50,217 nt of DNA from Prevotella sp. GTDB taxonomy: Bacteria > Bacteroidota > Bacteroidia > Bacteroidales > Bacteroidaceae. Of this stretch, positions 17,252 through 26,454 are shown piece by piece. The stretch covers positions 1 to 50,217 of the forward strand of contig JAFZIY010000002.1 of the NCBI GenBank assembly GCA_017554105.1, read 5' to 3'. Numbering within the stretch: position 1 is the first letter of the stretch; the number at the start of each line of letters is the position of its first letter. A program made the translations under genes and the position numbers. Under the pieces are notes generated by a model. It was not told the origin of the DNA, made no database searches, and saw nothing but the letters and a program-made list of their open reading frames with translations.

Positions 17252-18553
17252 TTGAAACGTAATCACGTTGACATAATCACTCTTGGCTGCTCCAAGAATC
17301 TCGTTGATAGTGAGATTCTGATGAAGCAGTTTGTCTCTCATGGGTACTCATGTGAACATGATAGTGAGAATCCTCAAGGTGAGATAGCGGTCATTAATAC
17401 CTGTGGTTTTATCGGTGATGCAAAGGAAGAGAGCATAAACACCATTCTGGAGTTTGCAGAACGAAAGAAAAAGGGAATGCTGAAGAAGCTTTTTGTTATG
17501 GGATGTCTTTCTCAGAGATATAAAGAGGATCTTGAGATAAATCTTCCTGAAGTGGACAAATACTACGGGAAGTTTGACTATAAGCAACTAATAGTAGACC
17601 TTGGCATTGCCGAACAAGTACAGGATAGTACCGAACGCATCGTGACAACACCTTCACATTACGCCTATATCAAGATAAGTGAGGGATGTGACCGTCATTG
17701 TGCCTATTGTGCAATACCTATTATTACCGGCAAACATGTTAGTCGTCCTAAAGACGAGATTATCAATGAAATAAAACACCTTGTAAAGCAGGGTGTCAAG
17801 GAGTTTCAGATCATTGCCCAGGAACTCACTTTCTATGGGCGGGATATTGACGGGAAATCGCATATAGCGGAGTTAGTTGCCGAGATATCCGAGGTGGAAG
17901 GTGTTGAGTGGATAAGGCTTCATTATGCCTATCCCGCACAATTTCCATATGAACTACTTGATGTGATACGTGAAAAGAGTAATGTTTGCAAGTATCTCGA
18001 CATTGCCTTGCAGCATATTTCCGACCACATGCTTACAGCTATGCATAGGCACGTCACCAAGGAAGAGACATATAGGCTTATTGAAAAGATAAGAGAGAAG
18101 GTCCCCGGGATATCATTGAGAACTACATTAATGGTCGGATTCCCAGGGGAAACAGACGAGGACTTCAAGGAACTAATGGAGTTTACTCGATGGGCGAGGT
18201 TTGAGAGAATGGGCGCGTTTGCCTATTCGGAGGAAGAAGGAACATATAGCGAGAAGCATTACGAGGACGATGTGCCTGAGAGTGTTAAGGAGAAACGGCT
18301 TTCTGACCTTATGATGCTACAGCAGAACATTAGTTCCGAACTTGAGGAAACACGCGTTGGCTCGGTCATGAAGGTAATTATTGACAGGGAGGAAGGCGAC
18401 TACTATGTGGGAAGGACAGAATATAGTTCGCCAGAGGTGGATCCTGAGGTGCTTATCCGTGCCGATGAGAAAGAACTGAACATAGGAGAGTTCTATGAGG
18501 TGAAGATTATAGGCTCTGAAGAGTTCGACCTTTATGCCACTACCATTTATTGA
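17252..18553 (+). CDS. rimO: Ribosomal protein S12 methylthiotransferase RimO
   Basis: A radical SAM enzyme that adds a methylthio group to an aspartate of ribosomal protein S12. It has 433 residues. The UPF0004 domain carries cluster ligands Cys13, Cys51 and Cys85. The radical SAM motif is CDRHCAYC (Cys146, Cys150, Cys153), and the TRAM domain covers about 365-433. The start codon is TTG at 17252. No ATG or GTG lies between it and the in-frame stop at 17228-17230, and starting here gives the normal N-terminus. TTG is rare for this phylum. The gene ends 24 bp before the first HU gene. Confidence 0.96.
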   Translation: MKRNHVDIITLGCSKNLVDSEILMKQFVSHGYSCEHDSENPQGEIAVINTCGFIGDAKEESINTILEFAERKKKGMLKKLFVMGCLSQRYKEDLEINLPEVDKYYGKFDYKQLIVDLGIAEQVQDSTERIVTTPSHYAYIKISEGCDRHCAYCAIPIITGKHVSRPKDEIINEIKHLVKQGVKEFQIIAQELTFYGRDIDGKSHIAELVAEISEVEGVEWIRLHYAYPAQFPYELLDVIREKSNVCKYLDIALQHISDHMLTAMHRHVTKEETYRLIEKIREKVPGISLRTTLMVGFPGETDEDFKELMEFTRWARFERMGAFAYSEEEGTYSEKHYEDDVPESVKEKRLSDLMMLQQNISSELEETRVGSVMKVIIDREEGDYYVGRTEYSSPEVDPEVLIRADEKELNIGEFYEVKIIGSEEFDLYATTIY

Positions 18554-18577
18554 AAAGAAGAAAACATTATATAGAAG

Positions 18578-18871
18578 ATGAATAATAAGGACTTCATACA
18601 CCAATTGTCGTTAAGGTTGGACATCTCACAAGAGGACGTCCAGTCTATCATGAATAAGACAATAGACATCATGGGTGATATATTCCAGGAAGGCGACTCG
18701 ATACAGATGACTAACTTCGGAACGTTTGAAGTAAAGAAAAGAATGGAGCGAGTCGTCGTAAATCCTGGTACCAAACAGCGTATGCTTGTTCCACCGAAAC
18801 TGGTTTTGGGTTTCAAGCCCGTTGCTTCTATTAAGGAGAAACTAAAGAATGGAGGAAATCGCAATGAGTAA
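18578..18871 (+). CDS. HU/IHF-family DNA-binding protein
   Basis: A 97-residue nucleoid protein. Features are the N-terminal helices (NNKDFIHQLSLRLDISQEDV), the family box NFGTFEVKKR near 47-56, and an arm that keeps the Asn-Pro pair (VVVNPGTKQRM) that wedges into DNA. It is between rimO and a second, much longer HU-type gene; its end overlaps that gene's ATG by 8 bp. Co-translation suggests that the two HU proteins work together, possibly as heterodimers, which is inference. Confidence 0.92.
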   Translation: MNNKDFIHQLSLRLDISQEDVQSIMNKTIDIMGDIFQEGDSIQMTNFGTFEVKKRMERVVVNPGTKQRMLVPPKLVLGFKPVASIKEKLKNGGNRNE

Positions 18872-20375
18872 GATAACAATACAGGATTTCGCCATTCGTC
18901 TTGCTGAGAGGAAGAACATAAGTGTTGCTGATGCCCAGCGCTTCATGACAGCAATGCTTGACACTATCAATGAAGGACTTAGTAATGATAAAGTCGTTAA
19001 GATTAAAGGCTTAGGAACTTTTAAGGTCATTGATGTCAAGCAACGCAAGAGCGTTGATGTAAATACTGGTGAGGAAATCATCATTGAGGGAAGGGGGAAA
19101 ATAACATTCACTCCTGACACAATAATGAGAGATTTGGTAAACAAGCCATTCTCACAATTTGAGACTGTCCTACTTAACGAAGGTGTTGATTTCTCTGAAA
19201 TGGATGCTCCGAGTGTTGAAGATGAGGAATCAGCAGAGCTAAATGAGACAGTAGAAAAGGAAGAACCTCAAGAAATCATTCCTCAAGAGGAAAAGATTAT
19301 ACCACAGGAGGAAGAATTATTACCTCAAGAAGTGGAGGAAAAACCGCAAGAAGAAGTCGAGAAGCACGTGGAAGAAGAACCAGACATTGTGTCAGGCGAA
19401 TCCTTTAGTGAGGCACTTCTTGTGTTGGATTATATTAATGGAAAGGAATTACCGAAGGAAGAACCTCAAGAAGAAAAAGAGGAGCCAGCCCTTGATGCTA
19501 CCGACGAGGCAATAGCAGATGCGCTTTTTGTCCTGAATACTCTTGACGACGACAACATAGATGTTCCAATTACGACTGAAACAACTGTGGAGCCTGTTGA
19601 AGAAGAGTCTGCAGAGACTCAAGAGGCACCTGTTCAGACACTTATGGAACCAAGCAATGACGAGATGACGGATGACGTTCCAAGTAACGAAGAGCAGAGT
19701 GTTGAGGAAGATACTACTGAAGAGATAGTCGAAGAGGAACAACCGACGGAGGAACTGGAGAATGACGCATATGAAGAAGAGGAGCATTCGAGTCCATGGA
19801 AACGTTGGCTTATTGCTATTGCACTTATTGGAGTAGTGGGACTGTTGTCATATTACTGCATTAATTACTTCTATAACAAGGAAGGTTTGGCGCAAGAGGA
19901 AATAAATGGTAACAATACGGTCGTGGATGATAACACACCTGCGGCTAATGTTGTTGCTGATTCTGTTGCAATCGCTGACTCTTTGAATAGGGCTATTCGT
20001 GAAAAAGAGATTGAGGACTCTATTGCAGCCTTGACTTTGAAAGAAAAGCAAGAGAAAACAGAGCCCCCAAAGATTGCTCAACAAAATACTCAGGCAGAGA
20101 AGCAAGAGCCAGAGAAACAACAAGTTCAAACTCAGTCAAACAACAAAGAACTTGAATATGCTAAAAGGCTCGTGAAATATGGTGCGTATAACATTGTCGG
20201 AACCGACCAGGTGATTACCATAAAGAAAGGTCAGACAATGACTTCTGTGGCCAAGGCTTATCTCGGAAAGGATATGGCATGCTATATCGAAGTGCATAAT
20301 GGAACCACGACTTTAATTGAGGGACAGAAGTTGAAAATACCGAAACTGGAAACCAAAAAGAAGTCGAAGAGATAA
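18864..20375 (+). CDS. HU-domain protein with acidic linker, transmembrane helix and LysM-like C-terminus
   Basis: A 503-residue protein from ATG 18864; ATG 18849 adds five residues but overlaps the preceding gene further. Residues 1-95 are an HU fold with the box KGLGTFKVIDV. In the DNA arm the usual Pro is replaced (VDVNTGEEI). A Glu/Pro/Gln-rich acidic linker runs from about 110 to 305. A single hydrophobic helix (WLIAIALIGVVGLLSYYC) lies near 313-330. A second charged linker leads to a LysM-like unit at about 451-496 (KKGQTMTSVAKAYLG, then EGQKLKIPKL). The topology is probably HU in the cytoplasm and LysM in the periplasm. DNA binding and peptidoglycan binding at opposite ends are inferred from family resemblance; neither is proven. 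Confidence 0.82.
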   Translation: MSKITIQDFAIRLAERKNISVADAQRFMTAMLDTINEGLSNDKVVKIKGLGTFKVIDVKQRKSVDVNTGEEIIIEGRGKITFTPDTIMRDLVNKPFSQFETVLLNEGVDFSEMDAPSVEDEESAELNETVEKEEPQEIIPQEEKIIPQEEELLPQEVEEKPQEEVEKHVEEEPDIVSGESFSEALLVLDYINGKELPKEEPQEEKEEPALDATDEAIADALFVLNTLDDDNIDVPITTETTVEPVEEESAETQEAPVQTLMEPSNDEMTDDVPSNEEQSVEEDTTEEIVEEEQPTEELENDAYEEEEHSSPWKRWLIAIALIGVVGLLSYYCINYFYNKEGLAQEEINGNNTVVDDNTPAANVVADSVAIADSLNRAIREKEIEDSIAALTLKEKQEKTEPPKIAQQNTQAEKQEPEKQQVQTQSNNKELEYAKRLVKYGAYNIVGTDQVITIKKGQTMTSVAKAYLGKDMACYIEVHNGTTTLIEGQKLKIPKLETKKKSKR

Positions 20376-20395
20376 AGCAGTCCTATACGTGTCCC

Positions 20396-20483
20396 AAAGA
20401 TGGCTTTTGGCAGTCTCAAAGATGGCTTTTTACGTCCTCAAAGACGTCCTTTTACATGCTAAAAGATATGCTTTGGAAGGCTT
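20396..20483. repeat. Four units of a 22-bp periodic intergenic repeat
   Basis: AAAGA recurs at 20396, 20418, 20440 and 20462, exactly 22 bp apart. Each unit has the form AAAGAnnnnCTTTT or close to it, so each can form a small hairpin. ACGTGTC precedes the array (20387-20393). A related array lies at 33866-33940. The unit sequences vary and there are no spacers, so this is not a CRISPR array. Confidence 0.7.
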
Positions 20484-20514
20484 GGAAATAATAACTTTAA
20501 GGGTATTAAACATA

Positions 20515-20552
20515 AAGTTTCTTAAAAGTGAGTTTTAAGAAACTTTTTTTAT
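20515..20552 (+). terminator. Rho-independent terminator after the HU genes
   Basis: A perfect 13-bp stem (20515-20527 with 20533-20545) and a 5-base loop, followed by a run of T. Confidence 0.85.
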
Positions 20553-20571
20553 ACTTTTTTAGTCGCTATTC

Positions 20572-20603
20572 TTCGGAAATAAAAAGCGAAAGTATTACTT
20601 TTG
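20572..20603 (+). promoter_or_regulatory. Promoter of the moxR-bat cluster
   Basis: TACTTTTG at 20596-20603 fits the -7 consensus. TTCG at 20572-20575 is an imperfect -33 element 20 bp upstream. The ATG is at 20644. Confidence 0.55.
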
Positions 20604-20643
20604 CATTTGAATAAAGAATATAATAATTAATAAAGATAAAACT

Positions 20644-21639
20644 ATGGCAGAAGCTTTTGATATACGTGAGTTGAACAACCGTATAGAGCAGCAGAGTTCG
20701 TTTATTGATACCCTTATCATGGGTATGGATCGTGTAATCGTAGGACAGAAGCATCTCGTTGATTCTCTCCTTATCGGACTTCTTAGCGATGGACACATAC
20801 TTCTTGAGGGTGTTCCAGGTCTGGCTAAGACACTTGCAATTAAAACACTGGCGCAGCTTATTGACGCCGATTACAGTCGCATACAGTTCACTCCCGACCT
20901 GTTGCCGGCAGATGTAATAGGCACATTGATATACTCTCAGAAGGACGAGAACTTCCAAGTGAAGAAAGGTCCGGTATTTGCGAATTTCGTATTAGCCGAC
21001 GAAATAAACCGCGCACCTGCCAAAGTGCAGAGTGCTCTGCTTGAGGCTATGCAGGAGCATATGGTTACTATTGGAAGCGATACGTTTAATCTTCCTAATC
21101 CTTTCCTCGTGATGGCAACCCAGAACCCTATCGAGCAGGAGGGAACATATCCGCTTCCCGAGGCTCAGGTTGACCGTTTCATGCTGAAGGTTGTGATAGA
21201 CTATCCTTCTATTGAAGAGGAAAAACTGATTATCAGAGAGAATCTTCAGAGTTCTCTGCCAACGGTTACTCCTGTTATTACATCCGAGGAGATTCTCAAT
21301 GCGCGTGATGTGGTAAGGCAGGTATATATTGACGAGAAGATAGAGCAATATATCGCGGACATAGTGTTTGCTACCCGTTATCCTGACAAGTATGGCTTGG
21401 CCTCGCTGAAGAATATGATTACATTTGGCGGTTCTCCCCGTGCTTCAATCAATTTGGCAAAGGCTGCTCGTGCGTTCGCCTTTATCAAGCGTAGAGGCTA
21501 TGTGGTGCCGGAAGATGTTCGTGCTGTTGCACATGATGTTTTGCGTCATCGCATCGGCTTAAGCTATGAGGCAGAGGCAAGCAACGTTACAAGTGAGGAA
21601 ATCGTGAGTAACATCATCAACAAGGTTGAGGTTCCATAA
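20644..21639 (+). CDS. MoxR-family AAA+ ATPase
   Basis: A 331-residue ATPase of the MoxR/RavA group, which acts as a chaperone for proteins with von Willebrand A domains. Walker A is LEGVPGLAKT, Walker B is VLADEINRAP, and sensor 1 is MATQNPIEQEGTYPLPEAQVDRF. The C-terminal lid domain has GGSPRASINLAKAARAFA. It heads the cluster that includes DUF58, BatA and BatB, all of which it could help to assemble or load with metal. The start at 20644 is the first ATG after the promoter. Confidence 0.95.
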   Translation: MAEAFDIRELNNRIEQQSSFIDTLIMGMDRVIVGQKHLVDSLLIGLLSDGHILLEGVPGLAKTLAIKTLAQLIDADYSRIQFTPDLLPADVIGTLIYSQKDENFQVKKGPVFANFVLADEINRAPAKVQSALLEAMQEHMVTIGSDTFNLPNPFLVMATQNPIEQEGTYPLPEAQVDRFMLKVVIDYPSIEEEKLIIRENLQSSLPTVTPVITSEEILNARDVVRQVYIDEKIEQYIADIVFATRYPDKYGLASLKNMITFGGSPRASINLAKAARAFAFIKRRGYVVPEDVRAVAHDVLRHRIGLSYEAEASNVTSEEIVSNIINKVEVP

Positions 21640-21690
21640 ACCGAGTGTTTTTTATAGAACGGTATAATTGTTGGAGCAAAATATAGATTA

Positions 21691-22560
21691 ATGGAAACAT
21701 CGGACATACTGAAGAAGGTTCGTAAGATAGAAATAAAGACACGAGGCTTGAGTCGTGATATCTTTGCCGGCCAGTATCATTCGGCTTTTAAGGGTCGAGG
21801 AATGGCGTTTAGCGAAGTGCGCGAGTATCAGTTTGGCGATGACATTCGTGACATTGACTGGAATGTTACGGCCCGTTTCCATCGTCCCTATGTAAAGGTC
21901 TATGAGGAAGAACGCGAATTGACGGTGATGCTACTTATAGACGTCAGCGGCTCGCTTGACTTCGGAACAAAGAAGCAGATGAAGCGTGATATGGTGACGG
22001 AGATAGCGGCTACACTTGCATTCAGCGCCATTCAGAATAACGATAAGATTGGCGTCGTGTTTTTTTCTGATAAGATAGAGAAGTATATACCGCCCAAGAA
22101 AGGTAGAAAACACATCCTCTATATCATACGTGAGATGCTCGATTTCCAGGCTTCAAGCAAGAAAACCAACCTTAAGAATGCCGTAGAGTTTCTTACAAGT
22201 GTCACTAAGAGGCGTTGCACAGCATTCATAATGAGTGACTTCTATGACCAGAGTGACTTTGAGAAAGCCTTGACTATATGTAACAGGAAACATGATGTTG
22301 TTGCTATTCAGGTGTATGATCCAAGAGCAAAAGACCTTCCTGACGTTGGCATAATGAAGGTGCTGGATGCTGAGACCGGACATGAGATGTATATCGACAC
22401 CAGCAGCAAGAAACTCCGTGCTGCCCATCACAACTATTGGGTAAAGCGTCAGCGTATATTAAATGACACTTTTGTGAGGTGCAGGGTTGACAATGTCTCT
22501 ATCACGACTACGGATGATTATGTGAAATCTCTTATGCAGTTGTTTGCTATGAGAGGCTAG
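21691..22560 (+). CDS. DUF58 / vWA-like protein of the bat cluster
   Basis: A 289-residue cytosolic protein. The DUF58 signature is GDDIRDIDWNVTARF near residues 50-64. A vWA-type metal site follows, LIDVSGSLDFG (near 87-97). MoxR, DUF58 and vWA proteins commonly occur together. The spacing is 51 bp after moxR and 19-37 bp before the next gene. A role in the Bat complex is inferred from conserved order; biochemical function is unknown. Confidence 0.9.
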   Translation: METSDILKKVRKIEIKTRGLSRDIFAGQYHSAFKGRGMAFSEVREYQFGDDIRDIDWNVTARFHRPYVKVYEEERELTVMLLIDVSGSLDFGTKKQMKRDMVTEIAATLAFSAIQNNDKIGVVFFSDKIEKYIPPKKGRKHILYIIREMLDFQASSKKTNLKNAVEFLTSVTKRRCTAFIMSDFYDQSDFEKALTICNRKHDVVAIQVYDPRAKDLPDVGIMKVLDAETGHEMYIDTSSKKLRAAHHNYWVKRQRILNDTFVRCRVDNVSITTTDDYVKSLMQLFAMRG

Positions 22561-22597
22561 TAAAGTAATGAATTAAGACGTGAATATTAATAGCAAG

Positions 22598-23704
22598 ATG
22601 CTTGTCGAAATAAAGAAGATATCAATTGTAATATTGCTGATATTGAGTGTGTTGCCAATAAAGGCTCAAGTGGAGGTGAAGACCCAAATCGACTCCACTG
22701 AGATTCTTATTGGACAGCAGGCGCATATTACTCTTGACGTTACAATAAAGTCGGGAATGAAGATTGCGTTTCCTGAATATAAACCTCAGCAAAACATAAC
22801 TCCTGGTGTTGAGGTGTTGGAGCAAAGTATTCCGGATACTTCTTCCTTGAGTGACGAAAGATTGAAAATCTCACGTGTATATACTCTAACATCCTTTGAT
22901 GAAAATATATACTACATCCCGGCAATGAACGTGAAAGTTGACGGAAAGGACTATAAGAGCAAGGAACTTGCACTAAAGGTACTTACCGTCGAGGTTGATA
23001 CACTTCATCCAGAGAAGTTTTATCCTCCTAAGGATGTTCAGAATAATCCCTTTAAATGGGAAGACTGGAGTGCGCTGTTCTGGATGGGATTATTGCTAAC
23101 TGTTCTTGCCTTGCTCGTCTATTATTTGTACACAAGATACAAGGAGAACAAACCAGTCATCGCCAAAGTTAAGTTCGTGAAGCGTTTGTTGCCACATCAG
23201 AAGGCGATGAACGAGATAGAACGTATTAAGGCAGACAATCTCGTGTCGTCCGAGAATCAGAAAGAGTACTATACAAAACTTACTGATACGCTAAGGAAAT
23301 ATATCGAAGAGCGTTTCGGTTTCAGCGCTATGGAGATGACAAGTTCTGAAATTATTTCCAGTCTTAAGGCAAATGGCGACAATGAAATGATAAAAGAGCT
23401 GAACGAGCTGTTTGAAACGGCCGACCTTGTTAAGTTTGCCAAGTATTCTACTCTTATCAACGAGAACGATAATAATCTAGTAAATGCCATTCAATATATC
23501 AACACCACGAAGATGGAAGACCAGCCACAAGTGGAGAGGATAGAACCCGTGCTGACAACACAGGAAAAGCAGGACATGCGTTACAGAAGTGTCCTGAAAT
23601 GGGTTATCGCAATTCTTGGTGTTGTATGTTTGGCTATCTTGATATATATAATCTATAATTCGGCAGTTCTTCTGTCGTATGAACTTGAGACATGGACTTT
23701 GTAA
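22598..23704 (+). CDS. BatD-like accessory membrane protein of the bat cluster
   Basis: A protein of about 368 residues from ATG 22598; a GTG at 22580 would add six residues. It has a signal peptide (to about residue 24) and a beta-rich periplasmic domain. A transmembrane helix (FWMGLLLTVLALLVYYLY) is followed by a cytoplasmic part with EYYTKLTDTLRKYIEERFGF, and a second hydrophobic helix lies near the C-terminus. This layout is a shorter relative of BatD. It occupies the usual place between DUF58 and batA. The last 13 bp overlap the batA start. The function is not known beyond its membership in the cluster. Confidence 0.8.
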   Translation: MLVEIKKISIVILLILSVLPIKAQVEVKTQIDSTEILIGQQAHITLDVTIKSGMKIAFPEYKPQQNITPGVEVLEQSIPDTSSLSDERLKISRVYTLTSFDENIYYIPAMNVKVDGKDYKSKELALKVLTVEVDTLHPEKFYPPKDVQNNPFKWEDWSALFWMGLLLTVLALLVYYLYTRYKENKPVIAKVKFVKRLLPHQKAMNEIERIKADNLVSSENQKEYYTKLTDTLRKYIEERFGFSAMEMTSSEIISSLKANGDNEMIKELNELFETADLVKFAKYSTLINENDNNLVNAIQYINTTKMEDQPQVERIEPVLTTQEKQDMRYRSVLKWVIAILGVVCLAILIYIIYNSAVLLSYELETWTL

Positions 23705-24690
23705 ATAAAGAGTGTTTCCTGCTGTTGTTGCTTCTCATACCATATTTCCTATGGTATGTGCTCTATCGTAAGAAGAGTGAGCCGACAATGAAGATGAGCG
23801 ACACAAATGCCTATCGATATGCTCCCAAGAGCTTAAAGATGCGACTGATGTGGCTCCCTGACTTGTTGCGTGTAATTACATTCATTCTGCTTGTTATAAT
23901 CCTGGCTCGTCCACAGACACATACATCATGGGGAAACCGCACTGTTGAAGGCATTGACATAATGCTTGCGATGGATGTTTCCACAAGTATGCTTGCGGAA
24001 GACCTTAAGCCAAACCGCATAGAAGCAGCTAAGGAAGTGGCAACGGAGTTTATTTCCGACCGTCCTGACGACAACATTGGACTTACTGTTTTTGCGGGTG
24101 AGGCATTCACTCAATGTCCTATGACTACCGACCATACGTCACTTCTGAATCTTCTTCAGAACGTAAGAACCGACATTGCGGCAAGAGGACTGATAGAAGA
24201 TGGTACTGCCATAGGTATGGGATTGGCAAATGCAGTTAGTCGTTTAAAAGAAAGCAAGACCAAAAGCAAGGTCGTTATATTACTTACAGACGGCAGTAAC
24301 AACATGGGCGACATATCACCATTAACCGCAGCCAACATCGCCAAGAGTCTTGGAATACGTGTCTATACCGTTGCTGTGGGTTCAAAGACAGTGGCACCTT
24401 ATCCTGTTCAGATAGGTGGTACTACCCAGTATGTTAATGCTCGTGCAGATATCGATACTAAGACTCTTAGTGATATTGCCGCTACAGCTGATGGTCATTT
24501 CTATCGTGCCACAAACAATACAGAATTGAAGCAGATATATAAAGACATAGATAAATTGGAAAAGACAAGACTTGACGTCAAAAAGTTCTCACGACATTAT
24601 GACGCTTATCAGCCATTTGCCTTGGCTGCTCTGGTGACATTATTGCTTGAGATACTTCTAAGACTCACAGTATTCCGTCGAATTCCATAA
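23692..24690 (+). CDS. batA: BatA, vWA-domain membrane protein
   Basis: A 332-residue inner-membrane protein. Transmembrane helices lie at about 5-20 and 57-76, a vWA domain is in the middle, and a helix is at the C-terminus. The metal-ion-dependent adhesion site is DVSTSM with later Thr and Asp (LTDGSN). BatA was named for Bacteroides aerotolerance; the molecular task is still unclear. It overlaps the preceding gene by 13 bp and is followed by batB after 11 bp. Confidence 0.92.
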   Translation: MDFVNKECFLLLLLLIPYFLWYVLYRKKSEPTMKMSDTNAYRYAPKSLKMRLMWLPDLLRVITFILLVIILARPQTHTSWGNRTVEGIDIMLAMDVSTSMLAEDLKPNRIEAAKEVATEFISDRPDDNIGLTVFAGEAFTQCPMTTDHTSLLNLLQNVRTDIAARGLIEDGTAIGMGLANAVSRLKESKTKSKVVILLTDGSNNMGDISPLTAANIAKSLGIRVYTVAVGSKTVAPYPVQIGGTTQYVNARADIDTKTLSDIAATADGHFYRATNNTELKQIYKDIDKLEKTRLDVKKFSRHYDAYQPFALAALVTLLLEILLRLTVFRRIP

Positions 24691-24701
24691 ATAGAAAGCA
24701 A

Positions 24702-25742
24702 ATGTTTAGATTCGAGAATCCTATATATTTATACCTCTTGATTCTTATTCCGATGCTAGTCATGATAAGATGGGCTATGCTGAAGAATAGGAAGAAAAGA
24801 CTTCAGAAGTTTGGTGACACAAACCTTCTTGAAGAAATGATGCCTTCTGTATCCAAGAATCGGCGTTTGATAAAGTTCTGGTTGCTTATGGCGGCATTGG
24901 CTCTTGTTATAATAATGCTTGCAAGACCACAGATGGGTTCAAAGATAAGTAATGAAACACGCAACGGAATAGAGGCTATAATTGCCCTTGACATTAGTAA
25001 CTCCATGAGAGCAGAGGATGTAGTTCCTTCTCGTCTGGACAAGAGTAAGATGCTCATAGAGAACATGGTGGATAATTTCACCAATGACAAGGTCGGACTC
25101 GTTGTATTTGCCGGCGATGCGTTCATACAGCTCCCGATAACAAGCGACTATGTTTCCGCAAAGATGTTCATGCAGAACACAACACCTTCCTTGATAGCAT
25201 CACAGGGTACGAACATCTCTGAGGCAATCAGAATTGCGTCTGTCAGTTTCACAAAAGCAGAGAATATCGGTCGTGCCATCATTATAATCACTGATGGAGA
25301 AGACCATGAGGGTGGTGCTGAAGAGGCTGCTGCAGCCGCTAAAAAGAAGGGTATTAATGTCTTTGTACTTGGTGTTGGCTCCACAAAGGGAGCACTGATA
25401 CCTGACGGACAGGGTGGATTCATTAAGGATAACACAGGTACCGAGGTTGTATCCTCTCTCAATGAGAGTATGTGTAAGCAGATAGCTGAAGCAGGCGGTG
25501 GCGGCTATATACATGTTGACAACACAAATGTAGCACAGGAAAAGCTTAATGCCGCTCTGACAAAACTTCAGAAGGGAGAGATAGATAGCGTCATATATAG
25601 CGAGTTTGATGAGCAGTTCAGGGCTGTTGCAATCATCGTACTGATACTCCTTATAGTTGAGATTTGTATAATGGAGAGCCGCAATCCGCTATTAAAGAAC
25701 ATAAAACTCTTTAAGAGTAAAAACAAAACGAAAGAAGATTGA
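24702..25742 (+). CDS. batB: BatB, vWA-domain membrane protein
   Basis: A 346-residue paralogue of BatA with the same layout: two N-terminal membrane helices, a vWA domain with MIDAS DISNSM and ITDGEDHEGG, and one C-terminal helix (VAIIVLILLIVEICIM). The stop shares one base with the batC start (TGATG), so the genes are translationally coupled. BatA and BatB probably pair in the membrane. Confidence 0.92.
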   Translation: MFRFENPIYLYLLILIPMLVMIRWAMLKNRKKRLQKFGDTNLLEEMMPSVSKNRRLIKFWLLMAALALVIIMLARPQMGSKISNETRNGIEAIIALDISNSMRAEDVVPSRLDKSKMLIENMVDNFTNDKVGLVVFAGDAFIQLPITSDYVSAKMFMQNTTPSLIASQGTNISEAIRIASVSFTKAENIGRAIIIITDGEDHEGGAEEAAAAAKKKGINVFVLGVGSTKGALIPDGQGGFIKDNTGTEVVSSLNESMCKQIAEAGGGGYIHVDNTNVAQEKLNAALTKLQKGEIDSVIYSEFDEQFRAVAIIVLILLIVEICIMESRNPLLKNIKLFKSKNKTKED

Positions 25743-26437
25743 TGATGAGAAATATTGTTCTGTTTGTATTCCTTATGGTTGCATCTCTGGCATTCGCACA
25801 AAACGACCGCGACTATGTCAGAAGTGGAAACAGGCTCTATCGTGCCAAGAAATTCGATAAGGCGGAGGTGGAATATCGTAAGGCAATATCTGTAAATGCA
25901 GAAAATCCGCAGGCTGTATATAACCTCGGATGCTCTATGATGATGCAGCAAAAAGACTCTCTGGCAATTAACCAGTTCGAGCGAGCTTCGCAATTGGAGA
26001 CGAACAAGTTGCGTAGAGCGAAGTCCAATCATAATATTGGTGTGATATTGCAGAACCACAAGATGTATGACAAGGCTATCGATGCATACAAGAAGGCTCT
26101 TCGTGACAATCCCAATGATGACGAAACACGTTATAATCTCGCCCTTTGTCAGAAACTGTTGAAGAACCAGCCGAAGAATAATGACAACAACAAGGACAAT
26201 CAGGACAAGGACAAGAACAAGGATAAGGATAACAAAGATAATAAAGACAAGAATCAAGATAAGGACAAGAATGATGATAAGAAAGATCAGCAGAATCAAC
26301 CTCCTAAAGAACAGATGAGCAAAGATAATGCTGAACAACTTCTCAATGCGGCTATGCAGAATGAAAAGGAAACTCAGCAGAGGCTCCAGAAAGCGATGCA
26401 ACAGCCAAAGAAGAATCGTAGTCAGAAGAATTGGTAA
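25742..26437 (+). CDS. batC: BatC, TPR protein with highly charged Asn/Asp/Lys-rich tail
   Basis: About 231 residues from ATG 25742 (ATG 25745 is also possible). A signal peptide of about 20 residues precedes two or three TPR units (YVRSGNRLYRAKKFDKAEVEYRKAI; AVYNLGCSMMMQQ; AIDAYKKALRDNPNDDETRYNLALC). A long low-complexity stretch of Asp, Lys and Asn follows (about 145-195), then a short helix. Periplasmic, probably a scaffold for the BatA/BatB/BatD proteins. The biased tail produces a long artefactual reading frame on the other strand. Confidence 0.88.
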   Translation: MMRNIVLFVFLMVASLAFAQNDRDYVRSGNRLYRAKKFDKAEVEYRKAISVNAENPQAVYNLGCSMMMQQKDSLAINQFERASQLETNKLRRAKSNHNIGVILQNHKMYDKAIDAYKKALRDNPNDDETRYNLALCQKLLKNQPKNNDNNKDNQDKDKNKDKDNKDNKDKNQDKDKNDDKKDQQNQPPKEQMSKDNAEQLLNAAMQNEKETQQRLQKAMQQPKKNRSQKNW

Positions 26438-26454
26438 ACTAAAAGATTAGTAAT

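Noticed and set aside
20396-20483. Possible short CRISPR array
   Set aside because: The units follow one another without spacers, vary in sequence, and no cas gene lies nearby.
25568-26401. Hydrophobic 277-codon minus-strand frame opposite batB and batC
   Set aside because: Its Ile/Leu/Val repeats are the complement of the Asp/Lys/Asn-rich tail of BatC, so it is an artefact of low complexity.
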